Assembly (NCBI GenBank): GCA_963575745.1
Contig: CAUYUJ010022550.1
Location: 58,002 to 122,001, forward strand
Length of the DNA stretch: 64,000 nt
DNA from: Prorocentrum cordatum
Lineage: Eukaryota; Sar; Dinophyceae; Prorocentrales; Prorocentraceae
Reading direction: 5' to 3'
The translations under genes were made by a program, and so were the position numbers. The notes beneath the pieces are model-generated. The model did not search any database. It saw only the letters and a program-made list of their open reading frames with translations, and was not told where the DNA came from. Positions 48,950 through 60,534 of the stretch are shown piece after piece. Position 1 is the stretch's first letter. Each line of letters begins with the position of its first letter.

Positions 48950-50757
48950 GCCAACGTTAGAATCCCATAACTCGAATTTCGAATGTCGGGAAACGCTGCT
49001 TCCCATAATTCGAATTCCGAATACTGGGAAACGCAATTGCCCCTGAAAAACCGCACCCGATGAGCTGGCGCTGCATTTCCCACTTTTCCGAAGTGTGGGA
49101 AACGCAACTTCCTTTGAAATCCCGGAATCCATGGGCTGGATTCGCGTTTCCCATAAATGTTAATCCGAATATCGGGAAACGCTATTTCCCATAATTCAAA
49201 TTCCGAAATATGGGAAACGCAACGTCCCTTGAACAACCGCACTCACTGGGCTGGCGTTGCGCTTCCCAGAATTCCGAATTATGGGAAACACCACTTCCCT
49301 GGAAGAACCGCACTGAATGGGCTGGCGTTGCGTTTCCCATAGTTTCGCACAACTCCGAATTATGCGAAACGCAATTTCCCTTGAAAACACAAACTCAATG
49401 GGCTGGCGCTTCGTTTCCCATAACTCAAATTGCAAAGTTCGGGAAACGCTGTTTCTCATGGTTCGACTTCCGCATTTGGGGAAACGCAACTTCCCTTGAA
49501 AAAACATCAGTCAATGCGCTGGCTTTGCGCATCCCGAAAATCCGATTGACAGCAATCACCCATGAAAATCAACACTTAATGGGCTGGCTTCGCGTCTCCC
49601 GAAATTCCGAATTGCAGGAAACGCGGCTTCCCACGCATCGAATTCCGAATTATGGGAAACGCAATTTCCCTTGAACGACCGCACTCAACGGGCCCGCGTT
49701 GCATTCCTCCGAATTCCAGACCATGGGAACCGCAGTCCTTGAACAACAATACTTCCCATAATTCGAATTTGGAATGTCGGGGAACGCTGTTCCCCATAAT
49801 TCGAATTCCGATCACTGGGAAGCGCAATTGCCTTTGAAAAACCGCACTCGATGTGCTGGCTCTGCGTTTCCCACAAGTCCGAATTATGGGAAACGCAATT
49901 TCCATTGAAAAACCGCCCTCGCCTGGATGGCGCTGCGTTTTCCACGCTTCCGAAACATGGGCACGCAACCTCCTTAGAAAAACCGCACTCGGCGGGCTGG
50001 CTCTGCGCCCCCCGCACACGCAAATCGAATTCTGGCTGTCTGGAAGCGTTGTTTCCCAACATTCGAATTCCGGATTATGGGAAACACAATTTCCATAGAA
50101 AAGCAACACTCAATGGGCGGGCTTTGCGTTTCCCATAGCTCCGAATTATGGGGGAACGCAGCTTCCTTGGAAAAACCGCACTCGGTGGGCTTGCCTTTCG
50201 TTTCCCATAATTCGAAATCCGAGATATGAGAAACAATGGGCTGGCTTTGCGCCCCCCATAATTCCGAATTAAGTGAAACGCAATTTCCCTGGGAAAAGAA
50301 ATGGAAAGAGAAATAATAAGAAGCAGAGAGATAGAGAGAGAGAAATAATGAAAGAAAGAAAGAGAGACAAAGATGTGAAGCGGTACCCTAGAATTCGAAT
50401 TTCGAATTATGGGAAACACCGCAGTCGATGGGCTGACGTTCTGCGTGTCCCATAATTCCGAATGATGGGAAACGCAACTTCCTTTGAAAAACCGTCATTG
50501 ATGAGCTGGTTCTGCGTTCCCGCGATTACCCATAATTTGCACACTTAGTCAGCACTTAATTCGAAACGGGAACTGCGATTACCCATAATTCGAATTCCGA
50601 ATTATGGGGAACGCAGTTTCCCCTGAAAAACCGCACTCGCTGGGCTGGCTTTGCGTTTCCCATAATTCCGACCTGTAGGAAACGCAATGCCCTTTGCAAA
50701 AACGCGCTCGATGGGCTGGCGTTGCGCGCCCCATAATTCCGATTCGTGGGAACACAC

Positions 50758-50829
<72 letters not shown>

Positions 50830-51480
50830 TCCCTGAAAAACCGCACTCAAAGAGCCGGCTGCGCGTTTCCCACACATTGAATTCTGGATTTCGGGAAACG
50901 CGGTTTTCCAAAATTCGAATTCCGGATTATGGGAAACGCAATTTCATTTGAAGAAGCGCGTGCGACGGGCTGTCTTTGCGTTTACATAATTCAGATTTAT
51001 GGGAAACGCAATTTCCTTTCACAAGACTGCACTCAACGGGCTGGCTTTGCGTTTCCCATAATTCGAATTCCGACTGTCGGAACACGCGGTTTCCCATAAT
51101 TCGAATTCCGAATCATGGGAAACGCAAAGCCAGCCCATCGATCGCGGTTGTCAAGGGAAGTTGCGCTTCCCATAATTCGGAATTATGGGAAACGCAAAAC
51201 CAGCCTATCGGGCGCGGCTTGTACAAAGAAGTTGCGTTTCCCATAGGTCGGAATTCGACGCACGGGAAGCCGCGCGCCCCAAAAGTCGGAATTCAAATTA
51301 TGGGAAGCGCATAGCCGGCCCATTGAGTGCGGCTTGTCAATGGAAATTGCGCTCCCCATAATTCGAACTTCGAATACTGTAAAAACGCGTTTCCCGTGCA
51401 ATGTGTCCTTGGGGAAGTCGTCCGGGCCTGCGTTTCCCGTAATTCTTTACCATGGGAAACGCGAACCCGGACGACTGCCG
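48950..51480. repeat. Array of palindromic TTCCCATAATTCG units
   Basis: Some 25-30 diverged units. Each couples a self-complementary CCCATAATTCG-AATTC-CGAATTATGGG (perfect at 50,582-50,608) with AAACGCAAYTTCCCTTGAAA, AACCGCACTC and TGGGCTGGCKTTGCG. A longer hairpin lies at 51,418-51,475 (CGTCCGGG...CCCGGACG). No coding content. Confidence 0.85.
50754..50826. repeat. CA dinucleotide microsatellite
   Basis: About 35 CA units, nearly perfect, inserted within a unit of the palindromic array. Confidence 0.95.
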
Positions 51481-51839
51481 GACAAATTGCACCCGAGGAT
51501 GGCCTCCCAGCGGGCTGCCTCCTCGCGCCTCAACCGAAACCAAATCCCAACGAGCAGGGGTGCGAGACCCACGGGGCGACCTCCACCTTGGGTCTCCGCG
51601 AGAGACACAACGAGGGCCAACGTCACGTCAGCGCCCTCTGAGTTTTCCCCCCAGCGCTGCAACAAGCAGCGGGTGCCTCGAGCAAGGCCACTTGGAAGCG
51701 ATCGATCTGGCGCAGATGGGATCCGCCCCACCTGAAGGCCGTCTTGGCCTTGAACATTCGCAGCGCCGATCCCACCCGCATAGCCTCGATCATTGGAAGC
51801 TGCGGGGGTTCTTCGACGTCCCGGGCGAACGGGTGAAGT

Positions 51840-52320
51840 TCACAAGCTCACCTGTTCATCTAGCATCATCTGGAGGGCGTCATAACCCACGACCCGGGGG
51901 CCGGTAGAACCCTGGCCCCCAAGTTCCACGCCCCAGGGCCCCCTGAAAGAACGGCGGGCCAAACCAGCGCCGCCCTGAAAGGCGAGCCCCGAAAAAATCT
52001 GCCCAACTGGCCCCGGCGGCAGCCGCGTCGGCAGCCGCGCGCGGCAGCACCTTATTTCGGACAAACTTGCAGGCAGCAAATTTGAATGCTTCCCCGGAGA
52101 GCTGCCGCGGAAACTGCTCGCAATCGCTTGCCGCGGAGACGACCGAATCCGCGCCGCCCCCATCGCCGACGCCCCAAGCACCACCAACTCCCTGAACCGA
52201 CGCTCGGCGCCGGCCCTCAAGTCCTGCCGGGCAGAGCCGGCGGAGTCCGACGCGCGGAGCCATTGCATGGCGAGGCGCCAGATGCTTACACGTCGTTCAT
52301 TTCCAATCGCGCCCATTCCT
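51840..52320 (-). other. Possible coding fragment, unrecognised
   Basis: Two overlapping minus-strand frames have mixed composition (FPRQLSGEAFKFAACKFVRN; WADFFGARLSGRRWFGPPFF). No family recognised, no clear splice sites; 52.32-52.62 kb shows nothing. Confidence 0.2.
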
Positions 52321-52659
52321 AGTTCTGCTCGCCCCTAATTGCCCCCGGCCCCCCAATGGCCAGGAAGAAGCCCAGGGTCGAAGACTTAGGAGTGAAAGGA
52401 TCCTGGCCCCGCAAAAAAATGAAGAACCTTCGAAGAATCAGAAATCAACACTGCGCGACCACTTCTGAGTCAGAGGGCTGGCCCCCCCACGCAGGCTCGC
52501 CCCCCATTCGCGCGTTAGGGGCGCTTTTTACCTAACAGCGAAGACTGATAGGTTTCTAATGGTGTCAAAAGAAAGCATCTGATGACTCAGAAGGGAGGTC
52601 TGGGCGGCCTCCGGACAGCGAAGGCCGGGCTCAGGGCCGGGCTCGTTTTAAGCAAACAG

Positions 52660-53226
52660 TCACACACTTCGTGCTCTTCGACCTCCCAGAACTCCACTCC
52701 CGGGTCACATTTTGAATGCCCGGAACCAACTGTAGGCCACTTCGTGCTCTTCGACTTCCCAGAACTCCATTCCCGGGCTACAATTTGAATGCTCGGAACC
52801 AACTGTAAGCCACTTCGTGCTCTTCGAGTTCCCAGAACTCCATTCCCGGGACACATTTTGAATGCCCGGAGCCAACTGTAAGCCACTTCGTGCTCTTCGA
52901 CTTCCCAGATCTCCATTCCCGGGCCACACTCTGGATGCCCGGAGCCAACTGTAGGCTACTTCGTGGTCTTCGGGTTCCAGAACTCCATTCCTGGGCCACA
53001 TTTTGAATGCTCGGAGCCAACTGTAGGCCACTTCGTGCTCTTCGACTTCCCAGAATTCCATTCCCGGGCTACATTTTGAATCCCCGGAGCCAACTGTACG
53101 CTACTTCGTGGTCTTCGAGCTCCCGGATTCCATTCCTGGGCATGATTTTGAATGCCCGGAGCCAACTGCAGGCCACTGCGTGTTCTTCTAGTTCCCAGAA
53201 CTCCATTCCCGGGCCACATTTTGAAT
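52660..53226. repeat. ~63-bp minisatellite, about nine copies
   Basis: Units read CCACTTCGTGCTCTTCGACT, TCCCAGAACTCCATTCCCGG, GCCACATTTTGAATGCCCGG and AGCCAACTGTAGG in order, with few substitutions between copies. Confidence 0.9.
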
Positions 53227-54110
53227 GCTGAGGCAGGCTGAGGCTGAGGCTGAGGCAGGCTGAGGCCGAGGCCGAGGCTGAAGGCTGAGGCCGAGGCTGA
53301 AGGCAAACTGAGGCTCAGGCTGAAGCAGGCTGAGGCTGAGGCTGAGGCTGAAGCAGGCTGATGCTGAGGCAGGCTGGGGCTGAGGCTCAGGCTGATGCAG
53401 GCTGAGGCTGAGGCAGGCTGAGGCTGAGGCCGAGGCTGAAGGCAGACTGAGGCCGAGGCTGAAGCAGGCCGAGGCTGAGGCTGAGGCAGGCTGAGGCTGA
53501 GGCTGAGGCAGGCTGATGCTGAGGCAGGCTGAGGCTGAGGCAGGCTGATGCAGGCTGAGGCTTAGGCAGGCTGAGGCTGAGGCCGAGGCTGAAGGCAGAC
53601 TGAGGCTGAGGCTGAAGCAGGCTGAGGCTGAGGCTGAGGCTGGCTGAGGCTGAGGCTGAGGCAGGCTGAGGCTGAGGCAGGCTGAGGCTGAGGCTGAGGC
53701 TGAGGCTGATGGCAGGCTGAGGCTGAGGCCGAGGCTGAAGGCAGACTGAGGCTGAGGCTGAAGCAGGCTGAGGCTGAGGCTGAGGCAGGAGGCTGAGGCT
53801 GAGGCTGAGGCTGAGGCTGAGGCTGAGGCTGAGGCTGAGGCTGAGGCTGAGGCTGAGGCCGAGGCTGAAGGCAGACTGAGGCTGAGGCTGAAGCAGCTGA
53901 GGCTGAGGCTGAGGCAGGCTGAGGCTGAGGCTGAGGCAGGCTGATGCTGAGGCAGGCTGAGGCTGAGGCTGAGGCTGATGCAGGCTGAGGCTGAGGCAGG
54001 CTGAGGCTGAGGCCGAGGCTGAAGGCAGACTGAGGCTGAGGCTGAAGCAGGCTGAGGCTGAGGCTGAGGCAGGCTGAGGCTGAGGCTGAGGCAGGCTGAG
54101 GCTGAGGCTG
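53226..54110. repeat. CTGAGG hexamer satellite
   Basis: Nearly 900 bp of GAGGCTGAGGCAGGCTGAGG-type units with a recurring longer period marked by GAAGGCAGACTGAGG. It begins exactly where the 63-bp array ends. Ser/Ala/Leu/Gln frames are artefacts. Confidence 0.92.
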
Positions 54111-54382
54111 TGACTGCGACTGCCGTTGCGACTGCGACTTTCATCGCGAATGCGACTGCGACTGCGAGAACAGCAGAATTCTACAACTGGATTCTCATGT
54201 GAATCTTAAGGGGAATGCTTCCAGATATGCCCCTACACATCGCTGTTGGGTTGCTTTGCCGGGATAATTCTTTGCGACAACCGAGTCCGCGACCACGGAA
54301 TCTCTGCCTGCGAAGCTCTGGAATGGCAAAGAACATGCACAATTGAGACTCTGATGAATGGAACTGGCGGCGCGCCAAACTG

Positions 54383-55200
54383 TCAACCGACCCCCCTTCT
54401 TTCAAAGCGAAGCCCGGCCAATCCGGTTGCACGAAGGCCCGCCCCGACTGGAGGTTCGACCCGCCTGCGAATTAAACGCGAGCCCCCGAGCCCTCCAAGG
54501 GCAAGTTCGACGGCCCTGCGGGGCCCAACAAGAATGACTTCCAGGACCGGAACCGACCTGACAAACGGAAACGAAACCTCGCTGAGCACCAAATAAACAT
54601 CGATATACGCCGGCTCGCCGCTGCGCACGACATACTCGCGCAAAAAATGCAGGAAACCTGCTCTGAGAGACGAGCCTCGGCCGAAACGCTCGGCCTCAAA
54701 ATTCAAATCTCCCGCAATAACGAAGGGGGGGCACGCCGCCCGAAGAATCTCGGGCAGCGGAGCTAGCAGTTCCGCGTCGCCAGCAACTCCTACACTGCAC
54801 ATGGCGTAGATCGAGACGAGCATGACCTGCATGCCTCCTAGCATCGCGCGCTGGAAGAAGAGCCCGGTCGTGTCGCACTCGATCTCGGGCTTGAACTCTA
54901 CGCAAGCAACGTTGGACGCTGTTAAGATACCCACACCACTGGACGTCTCGGTACTCTTCTCGCCCGCCACCGCACATCCGCAATCCAGAAACTTGTCGCC
55001 GCTGTCGCGGGCCGAGCTCTAAGCTGAACAAAGCCGGTCGCCGCCGCGCAGCCTGCGCTCACGGCCAGAGACCATATCGGGCAGATCCCGCTGGTCCAAG
55101 ACAACCCACTCCAGGAAACCCTGCGTCGTGCTCCAGGCAGTGGCGTTGCAGGACATCAGAGACAGAGTGGTAGAAACTGGCACCGTACCAACAGGAAGCG
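54383..55200 (-). pseudogene. LINE endonuclease remnant (second family)
   Basis: N-terminal block CNATAWSTTQGFLEWV, LPDMVSGRERRLRGGD in one frame. After a frame change near 55.02 kb come GVGILTASNVACVEF, MLVSIYAMCSVGVAGDAELL, PPFVIAGDLNFEAERFGRG (GDxN active-site motif), EPAYIDVYLVLSEV and RRAVELALGG. This is an AP-endonuclease-like domain of a different LINE family from the one at 29.3-31.5 kb. No RT follows, since the CTGAGG satellite comes next. Confidence 0.75.
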
Positions 55201-55439
55201 AACCCGCGGCCCACTTGAGCTGGTCGATCAACTCAAACTTGGACTTGCCCCCCCCATTAACAAGTGGCACGCGTGCCCTGGCTCTTGCACTAAGGAGCCG
55301 CGAGAGACAGGAGGCTTTCGCCTCCTTCCTCCAGGAGTTTATTTTTGCGGCCGCAGGGGGGAGGACGAACGACGAACGAACGACGACGACGAGCGAAAAT
55401 AAAGAAGTCCGAGCTCTAGAACACAGCTGCGCAAGATAA

Positions 55440-56395
55440 CAAATGGTCCAGGGCGAGGGGGACTGGGGCCAGGGCCGGGGGGGGGGCTGGGTCCAGGGCC
55501 AGGGCCAGCGGGGCAAGGGGGGCGGGGGGCCAGGGCCAGGGGAGGAGGCAGGGTCCAGGGCCAGGACCAGAGGGACGACGACAAACGAAAATAAAGGGTC
55601 CAGGGCGAGGGGAACTGGGGACAGGGCCGGCGGGGGGGAGGCTGGGTCCAGGCCCTGGGCCAGCGGGGCAAGGGGAGCTGGGGCCAGGACCAGGGGGGGA
55701 GGTTGGGTCCAGGGTCAGGACCGGACCAGGGACCCAGCGGGGCGAGGGGGGCTCCACGGGGCCAGGACCAGGTGGGGAGGTTGGGTCCAGGGCCAGAGTC
55801 GGACCAGGGACGACGAACGAAAACAAAGGGTCCAGCAAGGGGGGGAGTTGGGTCCAGGGCCAGGACCGGACCAGCTGCCAGGGACGACGACGAGCGAAAA
55901 TAAAGGGTTGCCAGGGCGAGGTGGGCTGGGGCCAGGGCCGGGGGGGAGGCTGGGTCCAGGGCCAGGGTCAGCGGGGCGACGGGGGCTGGGGCCAGGGCCA
56001 GGTGGGGAGGTTGGGTCCAGGGCCGGGACCAGAGGGACAACGACAAACGAAAATAAAGGGTCCAGGGCGAGGGGGACTGGGGACAGGGCCGGCGGGGGGG
56101 AGGCTGGGTCCAGGCCCTGGGCCAGCGGGGCGAGGGGAGCTGGGGCCAGGACCAGGGGGAGGTTGGGTCCAGGGCCAGGACCGGACCAGGGACGACGACG
56201 AGCGAAAATAAAGGGTCCAGGGCGAGGGGGACTGGGGCCAGGGCCGGGTGGGGGGGAGGCTGGGTCCAGGGCCAGGGCCAGCGGGGCGAGGGGGGCTGAG
56301 GCCAGGACGGGGTGGGGAGGTTGGGTCCAGGGTCGGGACCGGACCAGGGGCCGGGGACGACGACGAACGAACGAAAATAAAGAGGTCCGAGCTCT
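55440..56395. repeat. G-rich GGGTCCAGGGCCAGG tandem array
   Basis: Units of about 90-230 bp, each with GACGACGARCGAAAATAAAG, GGGTCCAGGGCGAGG and GGGGGAGGYTGGGTCCAGG. Bounded on both sides by AGCTCTAGARCACAGCTGYG. Confidence 0.85.
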
Positions 56396-57490
56396 AGAGC
56401 ACAGCTGTGCAAGAGAATAAAATGGTCGGGGCGAAGGGGGCGGCGCGCTGGGCTGCTGGGGAGAGGGGGATGGGGGGGGGGCGACGACGACGCCGAAATA
56501 AAGTGGTCGGGGCGGAGAGGGCGGCGCGCTGGGCTGCTGGGGAAAAGGACAAGGGGGGGGCGACGACGACGCCGAAATAAAGTGGTCGGGGCGGAGGGGC
56601 AGCGCGCTGGGCTGCTGAGGAGAGGGAGAGAGGGGGGGGGCGACGACGACGCCGAAATAAAGTCGTCGGGGCGGAGGGGGCGGTGCGCTGGGGTGCTGGG
56701 GAGCGACACATAGCGACGCATGTCGACACAACGCCGAAATAAGGCGACGACGACGCCGAAATAAAGTGGTCGGGGCGGAGAGGGCGGTGCGCTGGGCTGC
56801 TGGGGAAAGCGACACATGTCGACACAACGCCGAAATAGGGCGACGACGCCGAAATAAAGTGGTCGGGGCGGAGAGGGCGGCGCGCTGGGCTGCTGGGGAA
56901 AAGGACCGGGGGGGGCGACGCGACGCCGAAATAAATGTGTCGGGGCGGAGGGGGCAGCGCGCTGGGCTGCTGAGGAGAGGGAGAGGGGGGGGGGGGGCGA
57001 CGACGACGCCGAAATAAAGTCGTCGGGGCGGAGGGGGCGGCGCGCTGGGGTGCTGGGGAGCGACGCGTAGCGACACATGTCGACACAACGCCGAAATAAA
57101 GTGGTCGGGGCGGAGGGGGCAGCGCGCTGGGCTGCTGAGGAGAGGGAGAGGGGGGGGGGGGGGGGGGGCGACGACGACGCCGAAATAAAGTCGTCGGGGC
57201 GGAGGGGGCGGTGCGCCGGGGTGCTAGGGAGCGACACATAGCGACGCATGTCGACACATATCGACATATAGAGACATATATCGACACACACACACACACA
57301 CATATCGACGCAAAGCGACACACAGCGACACATAGCGACGCACACATGGAGACGCATAGCGACACACAGCGGCACATATAGCGGCACATGAAGGGCACAA
57401 GGCACACAGCGACACATATAGCGACACATGAAGGGCACAAGGCAGCTGGGGGGAGCGACGACGACGCCGAAATAAAGTGGTCGGAGCTCT
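56396..57490. repeat. CGACGACGCCGAAATAAAG tandem array
   Basis: About nine units of ~60-130 bp: GACGACGACGCCGAAATAAA, GTGGTCGGGGCGGAGGG, GCGCGCTGGGCTGCTGGGG. The tail (57.23-57.43 kb) is AGCGACACAT/GTCGACACAT repeats. A third AGCTCTAGA boundary lies at 57,485. Confidence 0.85.
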
Positions 57491-57529
57491 AGACACACTG
57501 TGCAAGAGAATGTCCGAGGGTTGACTCAA

Positions 57530-58757
57530 AAAACTGCCAGGCACCGCAGTATCGCTTTCGCTCCCCATGCACTTGGAAAGCTTCAGCTCAGAATAATCAG
57601 GGAACTCCAATCCTCCATAAGTAACTTTGAACTGTCGCGGCAGGCGCCCCCCTGATCTGCCACGCAAAAGAAAAGCCGCCAGCAGCCAGCGAGCGAGCGC
57701 GAGCCCGCGCGGCGGCCTCCTCAGCCGCCCCCTTTCCACGTATTCCTTGACTTGTTCACGAAGAGTTGAGAGCTCAACTTTGTCAGACCCCCATCGATGT
57801 GGGTCCTGTCGCCTGCACTTCTTCGGCGGTTCGGCAAGGATGCCACCTCCTCGCCCTCGCAAGGCGGCCACCAACAGGGGGGCCGCCTTCTTGGCGTCAC
57901 CGACTCCGTCCACGTCAGCGAGAACCTTCGCCAGCTTAGCTTCATTGACGACGAACTCCGCTGACTGGCGCCGACGCTGAGATAGGTCCTCCAGTTTTGT
58001 TTCTTCTCTTCGATGACTGCCCCCGCCTGCACGAGTGCTCGATTGGCTGCCTCCACCGCCGCTTGCGCGGCAGCTCTGTCGGCGAAGGCCTTCTCTTGCG
58101 GGCAAGCTCCATTCGGCGCGAAAGTACGTTAGGCTTCGCTCGAAGGGGCTCGTCCTCATGTAACTTGTTGCGAGCTGCCTCCAATTGAGTTTGAGCCGTC
58201 AAAGCTGCGGCCTCGCTCAATCACCTCTGACAGTCTCCAACCACTGCACATGTTTGGCCTATGCGTCAGTCTCCTCCCGAAGTTCAGGCTCATTTCCTGC
58301 AGACCCCTCAACCTCCATCCCAGCGCCGTGAGCCCCCCCCCCCCTTTGAGGGAAGCATTATCTATCTCGAGCTCAATAAGGCGACGCTCAGGCTTGGCGA
58401 CGGTAGTGAAGGACTGAGTCGGGTATTTAGTGCTGCGGTGGCTGCTGTTTGTGGATGGGGCTGATGCTGGGCGCACAGACTTGAAACTGGCCGATGTGTG
58501 AACCTGACACTTGTAGCACCGATCGCTAGTGCTCCAAATTAGAAGGGGTAGGCCTGACTTCTTGCGCACACAAATCTTACACATCTAATCCTGATGTGTC
58601 CACGGCGCTGGGGCCATGCCGTCGTCTCGAGACCTGCTAGGGGATTGAAGCCCTAAGCGTGCTGTGAAAGAGTATGCTCCAGCAGGAGCTCACTGAAAAG
58701 ATCGATTGATGGCCGCGGACTAACAGTATCCGTGCTCTGCCACGGGAGAAAAAACAT
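57530..58757 (-). pseudogene. SL-tagged retrocopy of a zinc-finger/coiled-coil protein
   Basis: Directly behind an SL relic is ATG 58,755-58,757 with a short frame (MFFLPWQSTDTVSPRPS). Then at 58,584: MCKICVRKKSGLPLLIW and RCYKCQVHTSASFK, two Cys pairs like a zinc finger, followed by ERRLIELEIDNASLK. Coiled-coil-like pieces continue in other frames: ALTAQTQLEAARNKLHEDEP, QAAVEAANRALVQAGAVIEE, NEAKLAKVLADVDGVGDAKK, VELSTLREQVKEYVERG. The plan (Cys-rich finger then coiled coil) parallels the gene at 1-671. Several frameshifts and stops make it a pseudogene. Confidence 0.55.
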
Positions 58758-58778
58758 GTTGAGCCAAAATGGTTACGG
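58758..58778 (-). other. Spliced-leader relic 4
   Basis: Matches the dinoflagellate SL at 19 of 21 positions on the minus strand; an ATG follows at once. Confidence 0.82.
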
Positions 58779-59149
58779 AGGAAGAGGAGAGGAGGGGGAG
58801 GGGAAGGAGAAGGAGGATGATTTTTCCCCAGCGACACATCAAAAATCATTTACTGGAGGTGATCCAACAAGGCGGAGGTGCCACAGACACGGTATTTCGC
58901 CTAGTCTGAAAAAAAACACTCCTCCCTGCCGCCTGAAGCCCTACATCGGTGCAGGCAACAGGAGCTACGGCCCATAAAGCGGGCTCGAACGGTTTTGCTC
59001 ACCCCGGGTCGCACCGAGAGGCACTTAACGGTTAAGGGAGGGGGAGGAGAAGGGGCACGGGCGCTGTGCGGCTATCCCCTGCGGCCAAAACGGCCTCTTA
59101 TATAGTGCAGTGCACCAAAAAAACACAGCAGGAGGAGAAGGACGAGGAG

Positions 59150-60055
59150 GAGGAGGCTTCTTGAAGGCCTCTTGAAGCCTCCTGGGGGGCTGCTGGGATC
59201 CTCTCCGAGGAGCTCGGAGGGGCCTCTTGGGGGCCTCCTGGGCCCCTTGGGGTTCTCCTGGGGCCTCTCGGAGGCCTCCTGGGGGCCTCTATGGGCCCTC
59301 CTCGCCTTTGGATGCCGTCTTGGGGATCGTCTCAAAGCCGTCTTGGAATTCTCTGGGGCCGTCTTGGGGCCGTTTCGGGGGCCTCTTGGGCTGCCTTGGA
59401 GCTCTCTTGGGCCGTGTTGCGGGCCTCTCGGCGGCCTCTCGGGCAATCTTGGGGCGATCTTGGGGGTAGATGGGCCCGTCTTGGAGCGCCGGAAGCCCGA
59501 AACATCGAGTCGTGGGGCCTTTTTGGGCTTGGGGGCCTCTCGAGATCCCGAAAAGGCGAGAACGCTAAAATCATTGAACAACCTACGGTCAATTAATGAA
59601 TTGGGCATCCTGGATGTCCTCCTGGGACCTCTTGGGGCTCTGTTGGGCGCCCATTGGCTTTCGGAGGCCGTCTCGGGCCCTCCTTGGGCAGTCAAGGGTT
59701 CTTCTTTGAACGGTTGAGGGCCGCCTTGGAGGTCTCTGGGGCTGCCTTGAGGCCGCCTTGGGGGCCTCCTGGGCTGTCTTGGGGCCCTCTTGGGCCGTCT
59801 TGCGGGACTCTTGGCGGCCTCTTGGTCCGTCTTGGGGCGACCCTGGGTAGGCCCGTCTTGGAGCGTCGGAAGCCCGAACAGGCAAGAACGCCAAAATCAC
59901 TGAAACACAGAAGGACCATCAATGAGCTTGGCGTCTTGGCGGCCTTCTTGGCGCCCTCTTATAGAGTCTGTGAGGCCCCTTGGGCCGTTTGGTGGACATC
60001 TTGGGCCGTATTGGGGCCATCTTGGCGCGCCCGAGGCCGAAACTGCAAGTTGTGG
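59150..60055. repeat. Inverted CCAAGATGGCC-family block
   Basis: Same family as 6.05-6.79 kb in the opposite orientation (GGCCTCTTGGGG, GCCGTCTTGGGG). Two core segments, GGCGAGAACGCTAAAATCAT near 59,557 and GGCAAGAACGCCAAAATCAC near 59,880, mark a ~320-bp internal duplication. Confidence 0.75.
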
Positions 60056-60356
60056 CCGCCTTCCGCCGTCTTCTGCAACTCTCCCGCCCGTGTCGGGGGC
60101 CAGATTTCGAGGGGTACCACCCCAGACCCCCTCAGGGGGATACACAAAAGGGCCCCCTCCGCAAGGTCGGGGAAAAAACGTAGCGCTGTGGAAATGTATC
60201 AAGATCCAGTGCGGACGACCCAAGCTAGGGGCTGCGAGCGTCACATGGCCCATCAGCCCGCATTGTCCGACGGAACTGCAGTGCCCAGCTCGTGAGAGGG
60301 AAACCAGACTGATAATTTGTATGATGAATGCTCCCAACGTTGAAGCAGAAACAATC

Positions 60357-60505
60357 GAAAGAGAGAGAGAGAGGGAGAGATAGACTAAGAGAAAGAGGGG
60401 GGAAAAAAATGTGAAAAAACAGAGAAAGGGAAAGAGAGAGAGAGAGAGACACGAAGAGAGAGTGAGAGAGAGAGAGACGGAAAGAGTGAGAGAGAGAGAG
60501 GTCAA
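60357..60505. repeat. GA-rich microsatellite
   Basis: Interrupted GAGAGA runs with AAAGAG variants. Confidence 0.9.
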
Positions 60506-60534
60506 CGTGCAGAAGCGCATCCGGGTGATGCACG

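Noticed and set aside
52660-53226. Regular ~63-bp repeats as a CRISPR-like array
   Set aside because: Whole units are repeated with no unique spacers, and the setting is eukaryotic.
53188-54144. 318-codon Ser/Ala/Leu/Gln frame
   Set aside because: Translation of the CTGAGG hexamer satellite.
55339-57498. 719-codon proline-rich minus-strand frame
   Set aside because: Built entirely from the two G-rich tandem arrays; every unit repeats the same peptide.
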